Below are positions 28,631 to 40,178 of a DNA stretch of 64,000 nt, one piece after another. Position numbers and translations under genes: made by a program. The first letter of the stretch is position 1, and the number at the start of each line of letters is the position of its first letter. Source of the stretch: Streptomyces sp. HB132. GTDB lineage: Bacteria > Actinomycetota > Actinomycetes > Streptomycetales > Streptomycetaceae. The stretch spans positions 1 to 64,000 of the forward strand of contig NZ_JAFBGA010000002.1 of the NCBI RefSeq assembly GCF_016909575.1, in the 5' to 3' direction. A model generated the notes under the pieces. It saw only the letters and a list, made by a program, of their open reading frames with translations. It was not told where the DNA came from and ran no database searches.

Positions 28631-29328
28631 AGAACGTCCGAGCGACCGTCCGCCGCGTGGCAGAGCATCCAAACCCAAGCCGGCCTCTTGGCCGACGGCG
28701 CCACCACAAGAACCGTGGACATCGGGGTCCACCCCGATGAGGGGGACCCTGTTCGTCGAGGGCAGGGAGATCGAACTGGCCACCCACAGCCCTGGCAAGA
28801 GACCTGGCGCCTCCCAAACTCATCCACACCACTCGCCCGTGGAACGGGGTGCCTCCCAAGACCATCGACAAGTGACGTCACAACTGCTCGATAAGGCCAC
28901 TCAAGGCCGGTACGGAGGCCGGAGTACGCCGCGGCAGACTCGGGGGACCGCTCTCTGCCCGGCCGGGCCCGTGCACGCCGTCTGCCGAACGGTCCGCCCC
29001 CCAGCACCCCTGGCGTCAGTACGGCGTGCGGGTCACTGCCAGGGACCCGCCGCTGGGCACACGAAAGGATCCTGCGGCAGCAGGCCACAGGCAGCAGGCC
29101 ACAGGCAGACGGCAGACGGCAGACGGCAGCACCGTGACCCGGCGACCCGGCGACACGGCGGCAGCCGGGCCGCCACGACAGCAGGCAGATCGTGTACGGC
29201 CAACCAGGCCCCGACCGCCAGGCCCCGCCCGCCAGGTCACCGGCCGGGGGTGCCGCGCACCGAACCCGGCCCCCGGACCCGGCGGGACCGGACCCGGCAG
29301 CCCGCGGGCCCGGTGCCGCGAACGGCAG
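28631..29328. other. Gene-poor stretch with repeats and possible decayed coding sequence
   Basis: No intact gene is supported. At 28737-28874 there are two adjacent fragments in different frames that read like protein (EGREIELATHSPGK, then PKLIHTTRPWNGVPPKTIDK ending in a stop). This may be a frameshifted remnant. At 29076-29124 there is a 7/14-bp tandem array. Confidence 0.45.
29076..29124. repeat. 7/14-bp tandem repeat array
   Basis: Two perfect copies of GGCAGCAGGCCACA (29076-29089 and 29090-29103) run straight into three perfect copies of GGCAGAC (29104-29124). Short GGCGACCC-type repeats follow to about 29158. The array is non-coding. Confidence 0.85.
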
Positions 29329-29370
29329 AAGGGGCTGCCCCGGACCGTGACCGGTCCGGGGCAGCCCCTT
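29329..29370 (-). terminator. clpC terminator
   Basis: A perfect 18-bp stem (29329-29346 with 29353-29370, AAGGGGCTGCCCCGGACC in the left arm) and a 6-nt loop lie 22 nt beyond the clpC stop codon. Confidence 0.85.
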
Positions 29371-29392
29371 CAACGCTCAGGCGCTACGCGCC

Positions 29393-31918
<2,526 letters not shown>

Positions 31919-32346
31919 CGTTAATCGCTCCTCAGAGCGGTCAGGCAGTAAGGGGTCGGTCCCCTCCCTGTCCTTCCGCAGCTTAGTCCCGCAAGCGGGG
32001 ACCGCTCATTTCAACTGCCGACACCCGCGAAGGCCTCCTGCCCCGAACGCCGACAACTGCTCCAACCCGATGGTGCGAGACGATGTTCCCGCAGGCCAGG
32101 CAGATAGCCCTTTCGCCAGTACGCCGATGGCGAACGTGAGACGTTTTTGCCCGCGTGTCGCCCCTTCCCACTAGGGATGTCTTACCCGCACTCACTGACA
32201 GTCCATGCGGCGCGCCCCTGTTTCCTCCGCTACGGGCGAACAACTTCGCGCTGCCGGATGCCTTTGCACGCCCCCGTCACGGACACGCAGAGGAGTCGAT
32301 CACCGACGGTGCGTAACCCCGCGGGCGTTTCGGCGGTTCATCGGAC
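31919..32346. other. Intergenic region between clpC and its divergent neighbour
   Basis: About 430 bp hold the clpC promoter and leader. Visible sites are a ClgR-type box (32118-32135), a TATCTG minus-strand -10 candidate (32101-32106), a TAAGCT candidate (31980-31985) and a near-palindrome GTCCCGCAAGCGGGGAC at 31986-32002. No gene is seen in it. Confidence 0.5.
32118..32135. promoter_or_regulatory. ClgR-type binding site upstream of clpC
   Basis: AGTACGCCGATGGCGAAC fits every position of the consensus WNNWCGCYNANRGCGWWS that I recall for ClgR in corynebacteria. It lies about 200 bp upstream of clpC, close to a TATCTG -10 candidate. Confidence 0.65.
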
Positions 32347-32931
32347 ATGGCCACCCTCGTCCCGCCTCCCCGCTCGCCGAAGGATTCCGACGACTGCGCG
32401 CAGTGGTACGCCCGCGAACTCGGCTGGGCGACGACAGGCACGGCGCCCGTGCGGTTACCGACCGGGCTGAGCTTCGACGTGCTCGAGCTGCCCGCCGCGG
32501 CAGGCCACGCGGCGCTGCGCCGGATCGGCCGCGCCGGCCCGGTGGCACTGGAGGGTCAGCGGATGCGGCTGCTGGTGGCCGCGGGCGCCGCCGACGAACT
32601 GCCGGGACTGCTCGACTGGCTGGAGTGGGGCGGGATCGCCCTCGACCTGTCGGCGATCGGCAGCGGCGGGCACATCACGGCCCCGGTGCCGCCGGGCAGG
32701 ACGGCGGGCTCGCCGGGGGCCGCGTTCTGGCTGCGGCCCCCCGGATCGCGCAAGGAGGCGGAACGGACGCTCCCGGCCCTGGGAGGCCTCGGGAGCAGGG
32801 GTGGGGATGCTCCCGATCTCGTACGACTCGTGGACGCGGCGGCCACGGAATGCCACCGTGCCAGGCTGGCGCATGCCAGGAGGTACCTGTGGACCCATCG
32901 GCCGACAGGTCAGCCGTTGGCCTTCTCGTAG
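32347..32931 (+). CDS. Conserved protein resembling bifunctional primase/polymerase N-terminal domains
   Basis: This 194-residue protein starts PPPRSPKDSDDCAQWYARELGW, a pattern I associate with short Streptomyces proteins related to the prim-pol domain, but the catalytic acidic motif is not clear. A Gly-rich middle and an Ala/Arg-rich C-terminal helix (ATECHRARLAHARRYL) follow. It converges on lsr2 and their 3' ends overlap by 22 bp. Function unknown. Confidence 0.72.
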   Translation: MATLVPPPRSPKDSDDCAQWYARELGWATTGTAPVRLPTGLSFDVLELPAAAGHAALRRIGRAGPVALEGQRMRLLVAAGAADELPGLLDWLEWGGIALDLSAIGSGGHITAPVPPGRTAGSPGAAFWLRPPGSRKEAERTLPALGGLGSRGGDAPDLVRLVDAAATECHRARLAHARRYLWTHRPTGQPLAFS

Positions 32932-33245
32932 GCCTCACGGATCTCGGCGGGAACGCGGCCGCGGTCATTCACGTTGTGGCCGTTCTCGCGCGCCCACCTA
33001 CGGATCTCGGCCGTGTCCTTGTTGCCACCGGTGACTGCGCGGCCCTTGCCACGACCGGTGGCGGCACGGCCGCCGGTGCGACGCCCACTCTTGGTGTACG
33101 GCTCGAGAAGGCCACGCAGCTTGTCCGCGTTGGCCGTGGTGAGGTCGATCTCGTACGTCTTGCCGTCCAGAGCGAACGTCACGGTCTCGTCCGCCTCGCC
33201 GCCGTCGAGGTCATCAACAAGAAGGACCTGAACCTTCTGTGCCAC
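32910..33245 (-). CDS. lsr2: Nucleoid-associated protein Lsr2
   Basis: Lsr2 bridges AT-rich DNA and silences foreign and specialised-metabolite genes. The 111-residue protein has the N-terminal oligomerisation domain (VLLVDDLDGGEADETVTFALDGKTYEIDL) and the C-terminal DNA-binding domain with the AT-hook-like RGR in NDRGRVPAEI. The GTG start at 33245 follows AAAGGA. Its upstream sequence (33246-33330) is clearly AT-rich for this genome, which would suit self-regulation. Confidence 0.95.
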   Translation of the reverse strand: MAQKVQVLLVDDLDGGEADETVTFALDGKTYEIDLTTANADKLRGLLEPYTKSGRRTGGRAATGRGKGRAVTGGNKDTAEIRRWARENGHNVNDRGRVPAEIREAYEKANG

Positions 33246-33390
33246 CGGATTTCCTTTCATCGAAAAATTGAGTACGCGGAAAGGAAACCGCTTTTCTCCG
33301 GAAAACACAAACCCCCGGGAGAGGTTCAGGAGCACAAGAGCACGGGAAACATGCGCGATTCGGACATAGGGCTCCGGCGACTTCAGCCGT

Positions 33391-34008
33391 TCACAGGTGC
33401 AGAAGCATCCGGCTGTTGCCCAAGGTGTTCGGCTTCACTCGTTCGAGGCCCAGGAACTCTGCGACACCCTCGTCATAGGAACGCAGCAGCTCGCTGTAGA
33501 CATCTCCGTCGACCGGCGTCTCCCCGATCTCCGTGAAGCCGTGCGCGGCGAAGAAGTCCACTTCGAACGTGAGGCAGAAAACTCTGCGGACACCGAGCCA
33601 GCGCGCGGTCTGCAAGAGCTTGTCCAGGACCTGGTGTCCCACTCCGGCACCCTTGATGCCGTGGTCCACGGCGAGAGTGCGTACTTCGGCGAGGTCTTCC
33701 CACATCACGTGCAGGGCGCCGCAGCCGATGACTCGGGCGTCCTCGTCGCGTTCGGCCACCCAGAACTCCTGGATGTCCTCGTAAAGAGTCACCGTCGCTT
33801 TGTCGAGCAGGATGCCTTCGGAGACGTAGCCGTCAAGGAGCCCGCGTACGGACGCGACATCGCTGGTCCTGGCACGGCGGACGGTGATGGCCGGCTTATT
33901 TACCGACGGGCCGGTATGAACACCTGCGCGAGATCGGGTTTCCGGTCGGCTATGTGCTCCGGTTTGCGACTCGGCACGGTGCTCGGTTTGCGGCTGCTCT
34001 GAGGACAT
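33391..34008 (-). CDS. argA: Amino-acid N-acetyltransferase (ArgA, GNAT type)
   Basis: The 205-residue protein acetylates glutamate for arginine synthesis. It closely resembles the short GNAT-only ArgA of M. tuberculosis (Rv2747): VRRARTSDV, VTLYEDIQEFWVAE, VIGCGALHVMWEDLAEVRTLAV, GVGHQVLDKLLQ and the C-terminal KPNTLGNSRMLL. It has an extra Ser/Arg-rich tail of about 40 residues at the N-terminus. The ATG at 34008 has TAGCGT 5 nt upstream. Confidence 0.88.
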   Translation of the reverse strand: MSSEQPQTEHRAESQTGAHSRPETRSRAGVHTGPSVNKPAITVRRARTSDVASVRGLLDGYVSEGILLDKATVTLYEDIQEFWVAERDEDARVIGCGALHVMWEDLAEVRTLAVDHGIKGAGVGHQVLDKLLQTARWLGVRRVFCLTFEVDFFAAHGFTEIGETPVDGDVYSELLRSYDEGVAEFLGLERVKPNTLGNSRMLLHL

Positions 34009-34017
34009 CCCCCGACG

Positions 34018-34452
34018 CTATCGCCCGCTCTCCGGCGTTGCTTCATCGGCCGCGGTCCCGTCATCGGGACGACTCCCTGCCGGTTCGGGGAAGGTGGGCG
34101 CGACGACGCGGATCGCATCCCGGAGAGCCTCGCGCTGCTCCGCGGACATCATGCCGAAGAAGGCGACCAGCGCAGCCGCGGGGTTGTCGCTCTGCGACCA
34201 GGCTTCGTTCATCAGTGCGGCCGAGTATGCGGCGCGGGTGGAGACCGCCGTATATCGATATGCCCGGCCGTCCACTTCCCGGCGTACCCAGCCCTTCTGA
34301 TGGAGATTGTCCATTACCGTCATCACGGTCGTGTAGGCGATGGACCGTTCCTGCTGAAGATCCTCGAGAACTTCCCGCACGGTGACCGGGCGGTTCCATT
34401 GCCAGACCCGTGTCATCACGGCGTCTTCCAGCTCTCCCAATTGGCGAGGCAC
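34018..34452 (-). CDS. BlaI/MecI/CopY family transcriptional regulator
   Basis: The 144-residue protein has the winged-helix core (LGELEDAVMTRVWQWNRPVTVREVLEDLQQERSIAYTTVMTVMDNLHQKGWVRREVDGRAYRY) of BlaI-type repressors. It lacks an adjacent M56 (BlaR) sensor protease or beta-lactamase. The GTG at 34452 has TAAGGT 6 nt upstream, suggesting a leaderless message. argA starts only 9 bp downstream, so they are probably co-transcribed. Confidence 0.88.
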   Translation of the reverse strand: MPRQLGELEDAVMTRVWQWNRPVTVREVLEDLQQERSIAYTTVMTVMDNLHQKGWVRREVDGRAYRYTAVSTRAAYSAALMNEAWSQSDNPAAALVAFFGMMSAEQREALRDAIRVVAPTFPEPAGSRPDDGTAADEATPESGR

Positions 34453-34552
34453 AGCATCACCTTAGTGCTATATGTCTGGAATGGGATAATTCTTGGACGG
34501 CAAAAGGGCGCACAGCTCCGAGGAGCCGTGCGCCCTTCGTGCTCGGTCCGGG

Positions 34553-34732
34553 TCAGACGCCCTCGGGCCTCGGAACCTGCTTGACCGACTCGGCACGGGC
34601 GAGCGCCGCGTCCACGGCGGCGTCCTCCTTGGCCTTGTTCGGCCCGCCCTGGCTCTTGATGATCGTCCTGACGAGGCCGATGAAGAAGACGGCCATCACC
34701 ACGGGGGGAACGAGCGCGGATACGTAGTCCAT
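34553..34732 (-). CDS. Small single-pass membrane protein
   Basis: The 59-residue product starts MDYVSALVPPVVMAVFFIGLV, one membrane helix, followed by a charged tail (PNKAKEDAAVDAALARAESVK). TACCCT lies 7 nt ahead of the ATG. It is conserved-looking, with no known function. Confidence 0.65.
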   Translation of the reverse strand: MDYVSALVPPVVMAVFFIGLVRTIIKSQGGPNKAKEDAAVDAALARAESVKQVPRPEGV

Positions 34733-34798
34733 GCCGTCCAGGGTAGCGAGCCCGGCATTCCGGCCACTCCCGGGCACCCCCTCCGGACCCGGGCCCGC

Positions 34799-35425
34799 TC
34801 AGGAGACGGCGCGCTCCTCGGGCGGGGGCGCCGGCGCGGGCCGGCGCCGGGGCGGGAAGACCTCGGACGGCTTGGGCATCGGGCGCTCACCCGGGGCCGC
34901 CGGGCGAGCGGGCACGGCGGGCCTCGACGGGGCCTTCGGCCGCTCGGGGTCCTTGGCCGCCGACAGGCCCCCGGGAAGGGCCAGCAGCCTGCTGCGCGGG
35001 GCGGGCGCCGTGACGGACACCGCGCGGCCGGCGAGACGCGCCCGCACCGAACGCTCGGCAAGCTCCTGACAGCGCTCCAGCAGGGCCGCGGCGACCGGCC
35101 CGGCGCGCAGTGCGCGCAGGGCCGCGAGGTCGTCGGGGCGCGGGTCGTAGCCGGCCGCGAGGGCGTCCTGGAGCAGCTCCAGATAGCCACTGAGCGAGCC
35201 GGGGAGCGCGTCGCGGTAGCGGGCGAGATCGGCGAGGAGGAAGGTGCGCAGCCGACCCGCCTCGCTCACCGCCTCGTCCACCGCGCCCGCGAGGCGCAGG
35301 CAGTCCTGGACATCCTCTTCCGGCAGGGGCGTGGGGTGGAGGGCGTTGGCGAGAGCGCGTCGGAGCACCCGGAGCTCGTCCGCGCTGAACGCCATGCCGC
35401 CGCGTGATCCGTAGGGCGTGGGCAT
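34799..35425 (-). CDS. Hypothetical protein with Pro-rich tail
   Basis: The 208-residue protein is helical over about 130 residues (LRRALANALHPTPLPEEDVQDCLRLAGAVDEAV) and ends in a long Pro/Arg/Ala tail. TATTGT lies exactly 6 nt before the ATG at 35425, suggesting a leaderless transcript. I do not recognise the family. Confidence 0.7.
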   Translation of the reverse strand: MPTPYGSRGGMAFSADELRVLRRALANALHPTPLPEEDVQDCLRLAGAVDEAVSEAGRLRTFLLADLARYRDALPGSLSGYLELLQDALAAGYDPRPDDLAALRALRAGPVAAALLERCQELAERSVRARLAGRAVSVTAPAPRSRLLALPGGLSAAKDPERPKAPSRPAVPARPAAPGERPMPKPSEVFPPRRRPAPAPPPEERAVS

Positions 35426-35534
35426 GACGCGACAATACGTGCTAAATGGACAAAATCCGCTTAACTAACTGCTCGGCGGCGCGGCGTCGGGCGCCGAGCC
35501 GCCGAGTCGTTCCCGCAGGTGGCTACGGGCGCGT

Positions 35535-36332
35535 CTACATCCTGGCGATGTTGCGCTCGTAGACGAGGCGCAGCCCGATGAGCGTCAGCCAGGGTTCGTG
35601 CTCGTCGATGACGGAGGACTCACCCAACACCATCGGAGCAAGGCCACCGGTCGCGATGACGGTGACCTCGTCGGGATCGGCCGCCAGCTCCTTCTTCATG
35701 CGCTCGACCACGCCGTCGATCTGACCCGCGAAGCCGTACACGATGCCCGACTGCATGGCCTCGACGGTGTTCTTGCCGATCACGCTGCGCGGCCGTGCCA
35801 GCTCGATCTTGCGGAGCTGGGCGCCCTTCACCCCGAGGGCCTCGACGGAGATCTCGATGCCCGGCGCGATCACCCCGCCCGTGTACTCACCGCGCGCGGA
35901 GACCGCGTCGAAGGTCGTGGCCGTGCCGAGGTCGACGACGATGGCGGGGCCGCCGTAGAGCTCGACGGCGGCGACCGCGTTGATGATGCGGTCCGCGCCG
36001 ACCTCCTTCGGGTTGTCCGTGAGGACCGGCACGCCCGTCTTGACGCCCGGCTCCACGAGGACCGCCGGTACGTCGCCGTAGTAGCGGCGGGTGACCTCGC
36101 GGAGCTCGTGCAGAACGGCGGGGACGGTCGAACAGATCGCGATGCCCTCGATCCCGTCGCCGAGTTCGACACCGAGCAGCGGGTGCATTCCCATCAGGCC
36201 CTGGAGGAGGACGGCCAGCTCGTCGGCGGTGCGGCGGGCGTCGGTGGAGATCCGCCAGTGCTCGACGATCTCCTCGCCGTCGAACAGGCCGAGGACGGTG
36301 TGGGAGTTGCCGACGTCGATGGTGAGCAGCAT
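35535..36332 (-). CDS. coaX: Type III pantothenate kinase
   Basis: CoaX phosphorylates pantothenate, the first step from vitamin B5 to CoA. The 265-residue protein has the type III motifs: LLTIDVGNSHTVLGLF (P-loop like), PKEVGADRIINAVAA, VVDLGTATTFD, and the GGVIAPGIEIS and ATGGLAPM segments. Its ATG overlaps the nadC stop by one base. It closes a five-gene NAD/CoA operon. Confidence 0.94.
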   Translation of the reverse strand: MLLTIDVGNSHTVLGLFDGEEIVEHWRISTDARRTADELAVLLQGLMGMHPLLGVELGDGIEGIAICSTVPAVLHELREVTRRYYGDVPAVLVEPGVKTGVPVLTDNPKEVGADRIINAVAAVELYGGPAIVVDLGTATTFDAVSARGEYTGGVIAPGIEISVEALGVKGAQLRKIELARPRSVIGKNTVEAMQSGIVYGFAGQIDGVVERMKKELAADPDEVTVIATGGLAPMVLGESSVIDEHEPWLTLIGLRLVYERNIARM

Positions 36333-37381
36333 CAGGCGCCGGCTCCGTAGGTCTCCGCCGCGGTGTCACGGAAGTCCAGGCCGATGTCGAGGATCGGCGA
36401 GGAGTGCGTCAGGGCGCCGACGGCCAGGTAGTCCACGCCGGCCTCGGCGTAGGCGCGGGCGGAGTCGAGGGACAGCCGGCCCGAGGACTCCAGCACCGCA
36501 CGGCCACCGACGAGGGCGACCGCCTCGGCCGTCGCCGACGGCGTGAAGTTGTCCAGCAGGATGAGGTCGGCACCCGCGTCGAGCACCTCGCGGACCTGCT
36601 CCAGGGTGTCGACCTCGACCTCGATCGCGAGCTCCGGGAACGTCTTCCTGACCCGCGTGAACGCCTCGGCGACACCGCCTGCCGCGATGACGTGGTTGTC
36701 CTTGACCAGCGCCGCGTCCACCAGCGACATGCGGTGGTTGACCCCGCCTCCGCAGCGAACCGCGTACTTCTCCAGCGCGCGCAGCCCCGGAGTGGTCTTC
36801 CGGGTGTCGCGGACCTTCGCCTTCGTGCCCTCGAGCACATCGGCCCAGGCACGGGTCGCGGTCGCGATCCCGGAGAGCCTGCAGAGCAGGTTGAGCGCGC
36901 TGCGCTCGCCGGTGAGCAGGTCGCGGGTGCGGGTGGTGACGGTCAGCAGCTTCTGTCCGGGGACGACGCGGTCGCCGTCCTCGACGTGGCGCTCGACCTC
37001 GAACTCGTCGGTGCAGACGATGGACAGGACGGCCTCGGCGACACGCAGACCCGCAACGACGCCTGCCTCACGCGCGGTGAAGTCACCGGTGGCGACGGAG
37101 TCCTCCGGGACGGTCGCCACGGTGGTGACGTCCTCGCCCCCGTCCAGGTCCTCCTCGATCGCGACGTGGGCGATGTCCTCGACCTGCACCGGGTCCAGTC
37201 CGGCGTCGGCCAGGAGCTGGGCCAGGGCGGGGTCGAGACCGCACTCCAGGCCGTCGGGGTCGTAACCGTCGCCGCAGCCGCAGCCGTCGCCGCAGCCGCC
37301 CCCGGACTCGGCGGGTGCGCCGATGTGGATCAGCGGTACGTCCACGGGTGTGGGGCGCGGATTCTCTTCGGGCGTGCTCAC
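36332..37381 (-). CDS. nadC: Nicotinate-nucleotide pyrophosphorylase (carboxylating)
   Basis: NadC turns quinolinate and PRPP into nicotinate mononucleotide. The 349-residue protein has the family core (AIEEDLDGGEDVTTVA, RDTRKTTPGLRALEKYAVRCGGGVNHR, KDNHV, EVEVDTLEQV, LLDNF). It is about 50-60 residues longer than usual because of an N-terminal extension with C30, C34, C36 and C47 in a Gly/Asp-rich stretch. The GTG at 37381 overlaps the nadB stop (GTGA). Confidence 0.94.
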   Translation of the reverse strand: MSTPEENPRPTPVDVPLIHIGAPAESGGGCGDGCGCGDGYDPDGLECGLDPALAQLLADAGLDPVQVEDIAHVAIEEDLDGGEDVTTVATVPEDSVATGDFTAREAGVVAGLRVAEAVLSIVCTDEFEVERHVEDGDRVVPGQKLLTVTTRTRDLLTGERSALNLLCRLSGIATATRAWADVLEGTKAKVRDTRKTTPGLRALEKYAVRCGGGVNHRMSLVDAALVKDNHVIAAGGVAEAFTRVRKTFPELAIEVEVDTLEQVREVLDAGADLILLDNFTPSATAEAVALVGGRAVLESSGRLSLDSARAYAEAGVDYLAVGALTHSSPILDIGLDFRDTAAETYGAGA

Positions 37382-39168
37382 GGTTGCGGCTCCTCGGGGG
37401 CGTCGGCGGGGTTGGTGCGGGGACTGCCGGACGGTTCGGACAGCGCTGTGTCTGCGGAGTCTGCCGGGTCTACGGGACGTACGGGCGGGAACGCGGCACT
37501 GTCCGTCGTGCGGACGACGGGCGGCTCGCCGGCGGCGATACGGACGACGAGGTGGCGGCGCCAGGCGGAGTCGTCGCGGTCGGGACGGTCCTCGCGCCAG
37601 TGGCAGCCGCGGGTCTCCTCGCGCTCACGGGCGGCGGCGACCAGCACCCGTGACACGAGGAGCAGGTTCGTGGCCTCCCACGCCTCCACCCCCGGTACGG
37701 CGTCCTTCGGTCCGTCCTCGCCGGCGGCGTCCGCGGCACGCTGCAGTTCCTCCAGCTCACCGGCCGCGGTCGCCAGGCTGTCGGCGGAACGGATGACCCC
37801 GGCGCCCCTGGTCATGATCCGCTGGATCGCCGTCCGGGACTCCGCCGTGAGCAGCGGGACGGTGTGGGGCGCGGTCGCGGCCGCGCCGGGCGTACGCCGG
37901 GAGGCGGCACCGGAAGCGGTCCGGGGCCCGCCCACGATGTCGGCCGCGATGCGCTCGGCGAAGACCAGGCCCTCCAGGAGGGAGTTGGACGCCAGCCGGT
38001 TCGCACCGTGCACCCCCGTGCAGGCGACCTCGCCGCAGGCGTACAGGCCGGGGACCGTCGTGCGGCCGCGGAGGTCCGTACGCACGCCGCCCGAGGCGTA
38101 GTGCGCGGCGGGGGCCACGGGTATCGGCTGCGTGACGGGATCGATGCCGTGCGCGCGGCAGGCGGCGAGGATCGTCGGGAAGCGCTGCTCCCACATGGCG
38201 GCGCCGAAGTGGCGCGCGTCGAGGTACATGTGCTCGGCGCCCCGCAGCTGCATCCGGCGGGTGATGGCCTTGGCGACGATGTCGCGGGGCGCCAGTTCGG
38301 CCAGCTCGTGCTGCCCGAGCATGAAGCGGGTGCCGGATGCGTCGACGAGGTGGGCGCCCTCACCCCGTACCGCTTCGGACACCAGGGGCTGCTGGCCCTC
38401 GGAGTCGGCGCCCAGAAACAGGACGGTCGGATGGAACTGGACGAACTCGAGGTCCGACACCTCCGCGCCCGCCCGCAGCGCGAGCGCCACCCCGTCGCCC
38501 GTGGAGACCGGCGGGTTGGTGGTGGCGGAGAAGACCTGGCCCATGCCGCCGGTGGCGAGCACCACGGCCGGGGCGCGGACGGCGCCGACGCCGTCGTGCT
38601 GCCCCTCGCCCATGACGTGCAGGGTGACGCCCTCGGTACGGCCTTCGGCGTCCGTGAGCAGGTCCAGGACCAACGCGTTCTCGATGGTGCGCAGGGCGGC
38701 CGAGCGGACCGCCTCGACCAGGGCACGGGAGATCTCGGCACCCGTCGCGTCGCCCCCCGCGTGCGCGATGCGGCGGCGGTGGTGGCCGCCCTCGCGGGTC
38801 AGCGCGATCGCCCCGGTGTGGGTGGTGTCGAAGTGCGCGCCGGTGTCGATCAGCCTGCGTACGGCGCCGGGGCCCTCGGTGACCAGGGTGCGCACCGCCG
38901 TCTCGTCGCACAGGCCGGCCCCGGCGACCAGGGTGTCGTCGAGGTGCTGCTCGGGGGTGTCGCCCTCGCCGAGCGCGGCTGCGATGCCGCCCTGGGCCCA
39001 GCGGGTCGAGCCGTCGTCGAGGCGGGCCTTGGTGACGACGACGGTCGCGAGGCCCGCCGCGGCACAGCGCAGTGCGGTGGTGAGACCTGCCACGCCGGAG
39101 CCGACCACGACCACGTCCGCGTCGATGGCCCAGCCGGGGGCGGGTGCGCTCAGCCGTATGCCGGTCAT
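37378..39168 (-). CDS. nadB: L-aspartate oxidase
   Basis: NadB oxidises L-aspartate to iminoaspartate with FAD. The 596-residue protein has the dinucleotide motif [17 protein letters not shown], the [19 protein letters not shown] region, [30 protein letters not shown] and [30 protein letters not shown]. The C-terminus has a variable Pro/Asp/Ser tail. It overlaps panC (ATGA) and nadC (GTGA). nadA, the usual partner, is not in the window. Confidence 0.94.
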   Translation of the reverse strand: MTGIRLSAPAPGWAIDADVVVVGSGVAGLTTALRCAAAGLATVVVTKARLDDGSTRWAQGGIAAALGEGDTPEQHLDDTLVAGAGLCDETAVRTLVTEGPGAVRRLIDTGAHFDTTHTGAIALTREGGHHRRRIAHAGGDATGAEISRALVEAVRSAALRTIENALVLDLLTDAEGRTEGVTLHVMGEGQHDGVGAVRAPAVVLATGGMGQVFSATTNPPVSTGDGVALALRAGAEVSDLEFVQFHPTVLFLGADSEGQQPLVSEAVRGEGAHLVDASGTRFMLGQHELAELAPRDIVAKAITRRMQLRGAEHMYLDARHFGAAMWEQRFPTILAACRAHGIDPVTQPIPVAPAAHYASGGVRTDLRGRTTVPGLYACGEVACTGVHGANRLASNSLLEGLVFAERIAADIVGGPRTASGAASRRTPGAAATAPHTVPLLTAESRTAIQRIMTRGAGVIRSADSLATAAGELEELQRAADAAGEDGPKDAVPGVEAWEATNLLLVSRVLVAAAREREETRGCHWREDRPDRDDSAWRRHLVVRIAAGEPPVVRTTDSAAFPPVRPVDPADSADTALSEPSGSPRTNPADAPEEPQP

Positions 39169-40178
39169 GTGAGGGCTCCGAGGGTCAGCGGGATGTTGTC
39201 GATCAGGCGGGTGGCTCCCACCCGAGCCGCGACGGCGAGGACCACCTCACCACTGACACGGCCGTCGGGGACCTCGGTGAAGTCCGCCGGGTCCACGAGC
39301 GCCACGTAGTCCAGGGTGAGCGGCACCTCTTCCCCGGCCGCCTCGTCCAGGACCGCCCGTGCGGCGGACAGCACGGCGGCGGGTACGACGGTCGGCCGGG
39401 CGAGCGCCACGGCCTGTGTGTCGGCGGCCGCACGGGCCTCCCCGAGCCGGTTGAGCGCGGCGGCCCGGCCCCCGCGATCCGGCACCGTCCGGGCACGGGC
39501 ATGGAGCGTCTGCTGGGCGGCCAGCCTGTCGCGTGCGGCGAACAGGGCCCGGGGCAGGGCCAGCGCGGTCCGGCGCTCCTCGGCGGAGAGGAAGCGGTTA
39601 CGGCTCGAGAGGGCGAGACCGTCCGGGTCGCGGACGGTCGGCACCGCGACGATGTCGATGCCGAAGTCGAGGTCGCGCACCATGCGGCGGACCAGTGCCA
39701 GCTGCTGGGCGTCCTTCTGCCCGAAGAACGCCGCGTCCGGCCGGGTGAGGTGGAGGAGCTTGGCCACGACGGTGAGCATGCCGTCGAAGTGCCCGGGGCG
39801 GGCGGCTCCTTCCAGTCGCTCGCCCATGGGACCCGCGGTGATCCTGACCTGGGGCTCGCCGCCGGGGTAGACCTCGTCGGCGGAGGGGGCGAAGACCGCG
39901 TCGGCGCCCGCCTCGGAGGCCACGGCGAGGTCGGCGTCGAGGGTGCGGGGATAACGGTCGAGATCGGCGGCCTCGCCGAACTGGAGCGGGTTGACGAAGG
40001 CGGTGACCACGACCTGCCCGCCCGGTCCCGCGGCGGCCCGCGCGGCGCGGATCAGGGTGGCGTGGCCTTCGTGGAGCGCGCCCATCGTCATGACGACGGC
40101 TCGACGCGCCTCGGCGGGCCGGCCGAGGGCGTCCAGCTCCGCGACGGAGCGCAGCAGGGTGGCGGGTGCGGTGTTCAT
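39165..40178 (-). CDS. panC: Pantothenate synthetase
   Basis: PanC joins pantoate and beta-alanine using ATP. The 337-residue protein has [15 protein letters not shown] (HIGH-like), FVNPLQFG, the [20 protein letters not shown] region and SSRNRFLS (KMSKS-like). It overlaps the DUF2520 gene upstream and nadB downstream by 4 bp each. Confidence 0.94.
   Translation of the reverse strand: MNTAPATLLRSVAELDALGRPAEARRAVVMTMGALHEGHATLIRAARAAAGPGGQVVVTAFVNPLQFGEAADLDRYPRTLDADLAVASEAGADAVFAPSADEVYPGGEPQVRITAGPMGERLEGAARPGHFDGMLTVVAKLLHLTRPDAAFFGQKDAQQLALVRRMVRDLDFGIDIVAVPTVRDPDGLALSSRNRFLSAEERRTALALPRALFAARDRLAAQQTLHARARTVPDRGGRAAALNRLGEARAAADTQAVALARPTVVPAAVLSAARAVLDEAAGEEVPLTLDYVALVDPADFTEVPDGRVSGEVVLAVAARVGATRLIDNIPLTLGALT

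Noticed and set aside
29076..29158. CRISPR-like repeats
   Set aside because: Units are directly tandem with 7-14 bp periods and no spacers; no cas genes are present.
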